Shown: one piece after another, positions 29,364 to 32,233 of the stretch | Position numbering within the stretch: the first letter of the stretch is position 1 | Layout of the letters: each line of letters starts with the position of its first letter | Source: Clostridiaceae bacterium | GTDB lineage: Bacteria > Bacillota > Clostridia > Oscillospirales > Acutalibacteraceae | DNA length: 32,233 nt | Direction: 5' to 3' | NCBI GenBank assembly: GCA_016295895.1 | Contig: JAEDKI010000002.1 | Span: 1-32,233 of the forward strand | Translations under genes and position numbers: made by a program | The notes under the pieces: generated by a model | Database searches by the model: none | Seen by the model: the letters and a program-made list of their open reading frames with translations, nothing else | What the model was told of the DNA's origin: nothing

Positions 29364-30632
29364 ATGGGCAAAAAAATAATTGTTGCAGGTCTCGGCCACG
29401 GCGGAATCGCCGCCGCTGCGCTGATTTCCAAGGCAGGCTTTGATGTTACCGTTTATGAAAAAGAGCAGGAGGGTCATCTCGGCTACGACTGGACGGATAT
29501 TTTTGCTCCCGAAGCGCTCGAAGTTGCGGGTGTCGGAATGCCTCCCGAGGATAAATATGAATACAAAGAGGATATGACCTTTTTCAATCCCTCTCTCAAT
29601 GTATCGCTTCAGCAACATGTGCCCAAAGAAAAGCTTGAAATCAAAATGGAGCGCAGGGATATCTATGCTCATCTCATCAATTATGCGCTTGAATGCGGCG
29701 TTAAAATCGTCTATGGCTGTGAAATAACCGAGCCGATTGTTCTCGGTAACAGAGTTGTCGGCATAAAAACAGAACAGGGTGATTTTTACGGCGATCTTGT
29801 TATTGACGCCTGCGGAATGAATTCGCCCGTTCGCAGTAATCTGCCCGAATTTTTCTCGATTGAAAAGAAACCGGCGAGAAACGAGCGTATTTCCGTTTAC
29901 CGTGCATTTTTCAATGTCGGCAGTGACGAACCCTGTGACGCAAAATTCAAAGTAATGCTCATGGCTGACGGAATAACCGGAGTAAGCTGGGTTGCCTCCG
30001 AGGATAAATACACCGATTTGCTTATCGGCAGGTTTGAGGATTTTGATATGCATGAGGTCGAAAGATTTGCGGCATATCTCAGAAAGACCAATCCGAGGCT
30101 TGGCACGGAGGTTGTCAGAGGCGGAAGATTCGTTGAAATTCCCGTTCGTCAGCCGCTTGCAATAATGGTTGCCAACGGATATGCGGCGATAGGCGACAGC
30201 GCATTCATGACCGTTCCTCTCATAGGCTCGGGAATTGCAAACAGCCTCAAAGCCGCAAGAATACTTGCCGATACGGTTATTGCCGATAAAACCTGTTCGT
30301 TCAGCGCAGACACTCTCTGGAGCTACCAGACGGGTTATTATAAAGCTCTCGGCTCAAATCTTGCGCCGCTTGCCTGCGGAAAGCTTCTTTTGCTCAGCCT
30401 TTCGCCGAGAGAGGTTGATTATATCTTTGAAAAGGGAATAATAACCGAAGATATGATTACAATCGGAGCAGATTTTACCGGAATAGGCAATGTAAAAATC
30501 GACCCCAAGGATTTTATCAACAAAGCAAAGCAGGTTTGTCAGGATACGGAATTGCTGAAAAAGCTCATTGCCTGCGGAGTCAGAATGGGCAAGGTTTCCG
30601 CCGCTTGCACTATGATGGTCAAAGGTTTATAA
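29364..30632 (+). CDS. FAD-dependent oxidoreductase, geranylgeranyl-reductase/FixC-like
   Basis: A 422-residue flavoprotein of the p-hydroxybenzoate-hydroxylase fold. The N-terminal dinucleotide motif is IIVAGLGHGGIAAAALISKAGFDVTVYEKE (5-34 in two parts: GLGHGG at 9-14 and acidic E32 at the end of strand two). A second FAD motif, AAIGDSAFMTVPLIGSG, lies near 273-289. No membrane helix or signal is seen. GGAGGGAA precedes the ATG by about 5 nt. It follows the DUF1846 gene and ends at a hairpin. Substrate unknown: related proteins reduce prenyl chains or hydroxylate aromatics, but an anaerobic host makes oxygen-dependent hydroxylation unlikely. A role with the nearby aryl-acid genes cannot be shown. 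Confidence 0.82.
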   Translation: MGKKIIVAGLGHGGIAAAALISKAGFDVTVYEKEQEGHLGYDWTDIFAPEALEVAGVGMPPEDKYEYKEDMTFFNPSLNVSLQQHVPKEKLEIKMERRDIYAHLINYALECGVKIVYGCEITEPIVLGNRVVGIKTEQGDFYGDLVIDACGMNSPVRSNLPEFFSIEKKPARNERISVYRAFFNVGSDEPCDAKFKVMLMADGITGVSWVASEDKYTDLLIGRFEDFDMHEVERFAAYLRKTNPRLGTEVVRGGRFVEIPVRQPLAIMVANGYAAIGDSAFMTVPLIGSGIANSLKAARILADTVIADKTCSFSADTLWSYQTGYYKALGSNLAPLACGKLLLLSLSPREVDYIFEKGIITEDMITIGADFTGIGNVKIDPKDFINKAKQVCQDTELLKKLIACGVRMGKVSAACTMMVKGL

Positions 30633-30655
30633 TTTCTCTTTCAAATAAAAAACAG

Positions 30656-30688
30656 AACGCCGTCGGTTTGCTTATAACCGACGGCGTT
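30656..30688. terminator. Shared hairpin between convergent oxidoreductase and mannosidase genes
   Basis: A perfect 13-bp stem (AACGCCGTCGGTT, 30656-30668, with its complement at 30676-30688) and a 7-nt loop. The minus-strand side is followed by a T6 tract, giving a strong terminator for the mannosidase gene; the plus-strand side has only GTTTG, so it is weaker there. Confidence 0.87.
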
Positions 30689-30710
30689 GTTTGCGTCATA
30701 TAACAGTAAA

Positions 30711-32233
30711 TCAGATGATTCTGAATGTCTTGACTTCAAAGGGCTTGATATCGAATTCAAAGCTTGTGCCGCTTCCGGCAATTTCCGCTTTGTCATCCTC
30801 AATCATGTTGCACTCGATAACCTTTTCAAAGCCGAAGCTCCAGTCAAGCTTGACCTTGCCTCGCTTCTGCTCCTGCTCAACGACCCTGACAATATATCCT
30901 CTGCCGTCCTGAGCCTGCTTGATCGCATCGATGACAACATCTTTTCTGCTGAGAGAAACGAGAGATTTGCCCGATTCGATAATTCCGTTAATGCTCTGAG
31001 CATTGAGAGCGGCAACGGGCGGAACATTGAACGCAAGGGCTTCCTGAACGGTTTCGGTTCTCCAATCGCCCGAATGCGGGAAAAATGCATATTTGAAGGT
31101 GTTGATTCCGTGGTCGCCCGTGCGGTCGGGGCAGGTCGGCGCACGCATAAGAGTTATTCTCATATGGCTGTTGTGGATGTCATAGCCGTATTTGCAGTCG
31201 TTGAGAATACTGCAGCCGTAACCGCCCTCTGAAAGGTCAGCCCATTTGTGAGCCGCAACCTCAAATTTTGTGAGGTCAAAGCTTGTGTTCCAATGGGTCG
31301 GGCGTTTAACTGCGCCGTGAGCAATTTCATAGGTTGCGTCGGTGTCGATAACGGCAACATCAAAGCCCGCTTTGAGAACCTTGTCGCTCTCGTGCCAGTC
31401 AACCTCAGTGTCAAATACAAGCTTTCCGCTGTCTGCATAGAGGATGATATTCTGAGTAATGAGAGACTTGTTGAAGCGTCGCTTGATTCTGATAACGCCC
31501 TTGAGAGCGTCGGAAGCGATAACCTCGATGCTTTCTGCTTCTCTCAGCTCCCACATCTTTTTCTGATAGTTCAGTTCAAGATTCCATGCGGTCTCATGAA
31601 CGCATTTGTCAAGTGAAACGGTGAGAATGTTTCCTCTGCCGTCAAGGCTTTCACGGCAGTTGACTTTATCATAAATGCTTGTGATGATGCCGTCTTCGTC
31701 AAATTCAACTTTCAGCCTGCTGTTTTCAAGAATGCCTTTTTCGGCTTTAACGCTTTCAAGCGGATTTTTGCCTGCTTTAAGCTCAAAGACGGTGCAGCTC
31801 ATCTGCCTGAGACAATCGGGAATGAATGTCAGAACGCCGTTGTCATATGCCGAGGGCAGGGGATTGCCTGCTTTGTCAACTGGATGGCATTCGCTTTCAA
31901 TTCCGTCAACGGTAACAGGCTCTCTGCTGTCGCAGGCGGTGAGATTCCAAACTGAAACCGTGCCCTTTTCGGCTTTAACAGTGCCGTAGAGTGCGGTAAT
32001 TGCGTTATCCTTGACAGCGTTGCCGATGCTGTTCATAACGGCATAATCTTTGCGGCAGTCCTCAAACACCGAGTGAATAGACGAGCCGGGGAGAATATCA
32101 TGGAACTGGTTTGTCATAAGAATGCGCCAGCCCTTTTCAATCTCATCCTTGGGATATTCTTTTCCGAGAAGCTTTTTTGCAAAAACGCTGAGCATTTCCG
32201 CTCTTGTGAAAAGGAATTCACCCTTGCGGTTGT
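30711..32233 (-). CDS. Alpha-mannosidase, GH38, C-terminal part (5' end outside window)
   Basis: The reading frame stays open to the window edge, so the N-terminus is missing; the visible part is about 507 residues. NRKGEFLFTRAEM then KGWRILMTNQFHDILPGSSIHSVFEDC is the middle-domain signature of GH38 alpha-mannosidases (LL.NQFHDILPG). After it come beta-sandwich domains, including GILENSRLKVEFDEDGIITSIYDK, the typical start of the GH38 C-terminal domain, and a sugar-proximal RPTHWNTSFDLTKFEVAAHKWADLSEGGYG region. The catalytic Asp nucleophile is in the missing N-terminal barrel. Full members are 800-1050 residues. The enzyme trims alpha-mannosides such as N-glycans or yeast mannan; no export signal can be judged from this fragment. 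Confidence 0.93.
   Translation of the reverse strand, partial: NRKGEFLFTRAEMLSVFAKKLLGKEYPKDEIEKGWRILMTNQFHDILPGSSIHSVFEDCRKDYAVMNSIGNAVKDNAITALYGTVKAEKGTVSVWNLTACDSREPVTVDGIESECHPVDKAGNPLPSAYDNGVLTFIPDCLRQMSCTVFELKAGKNPLESVKAEKGILENSRLKVEFDEDGIITSIYDKVNCRESLDGRGNILTVSLDKCVHETAWNLELNYQKKMWELREAESIEVIASDALKGVIRIKRRFNKSLITQNIILYADSGKLVFDTEVDWHESDKVLKAGFDVAVIDTDATYEIAHGAVKRPTHWNTSFDLTKFEVAAHKWADLSEGGYGCSILNDCKYGYDIHNSHMRITLMRAPTCPDRTGDHGINTFKYAFFPHSGDWRTETVQEALAFNVPPVAALNAQSINGIIESGKSLVSLSRKDVVIDAIKQAQDGRGYIVRVVEQEQKRGKVKLDWSFGFEKVIECNMIEDDKAEIAGSGTSFEFDIKPFEVKTFRII

Noticed and set aside
29328..30053. 241-codon minus-strand frame opposite the FAD oxidoreductase gene
   Set aside because: Antisense to a gene with clear FAD motifs; no ribosome site of note and no recognisable domain.

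Overview
The window reads as chromosome of an anaerobic, endospore-forming low-to-mid GC Firmicute, probably a Clostridia of the Oscillospiraceae/Ruminococcaceae type. The pointers are dipicolinate synthase genes (sporulation), oxygen-sensitive enzymes (radical-SAM ThiH and ThiC, indolepyruvate:ferredoxin oxidoreductase), strong purine-rich ribosome sites, and polysaccharide-degrading glycosidases (GH2, GH38) typical of gut or rumen species. The taxon is an inference; no rRNA gene or other marker is present. Coding density is high, no gap reaches 300 bases, and I see no tRNA, rRNA, CRISPR, insertion sequence or phage gene.

Layout. (1) 1-5471: a thiamine operon thiG-thiH-tenI-thiE-thiD-thiC, entered at thiG and closed by a strong hairpin. 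(2) 5479-9880, minus strand: murC followed 4 nt later by a GH2 beta-galactosidase gene. (3) 10032-11521: dpaA-dpaB behind a sigma-K-like promoter, ending in a bidirectional terminator. (4) 11520-12829, minus strand: a short DivIVA-like protein and a membrane protein that looks like a catalytically dead type I signal peptidase. (5) 12968-16690: a YtrA-type GntR repressor, an ABC ATPase and a large permease behind a near-consensus promoter flanked by palindromes. (6) 16755-18593: a single-gene unit for a bacterial GH3-family (auxin-amido-synthetase-like) enzyme. (7) 18613-20238: a secreted alpha/beta hydrolase with Cys in the nucleophile elbow. (8) 20277-27726: an operon for a sodium:solute symporter, an acyl-CoA ligase, IorA, IorB, a phenylacetate-CoA ligase-like enzyme and a double-ACT protein. 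(9) 27735-30632: a DUF1846 protein and a FAD-dependent oxidoreductase. (10) 30656-32233, minus strand: the C-terminal part of a GH38 alpha-mannosidase running off the window.

How the parts work together. The thiamine operon makes both halves of thiamine and joins them; TPP is also the cofactor of the IorAB enzyme encoded later. The most interesting stretch is 16755-27726. Symporter, two acid:CoA ligases, IorAB and an ACT protein form a plausible route for taking up aryl acids such as phenylacetate or indoleacetate, activating them to CoA thioesters, and carboxylating them reductively to arylpyruvates for aromatic amino acids (or the reverse, fermentative direction). Just upstream lies a GH3-like acyl-acid amido synthetase, a family whose plant members conjugate indoleacetate to amino acids, and an unusual exported hydrolase. 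Whether these form one aryl-acid (auxin-like) system is inference, but it is the best candidate here for an undescribed one.
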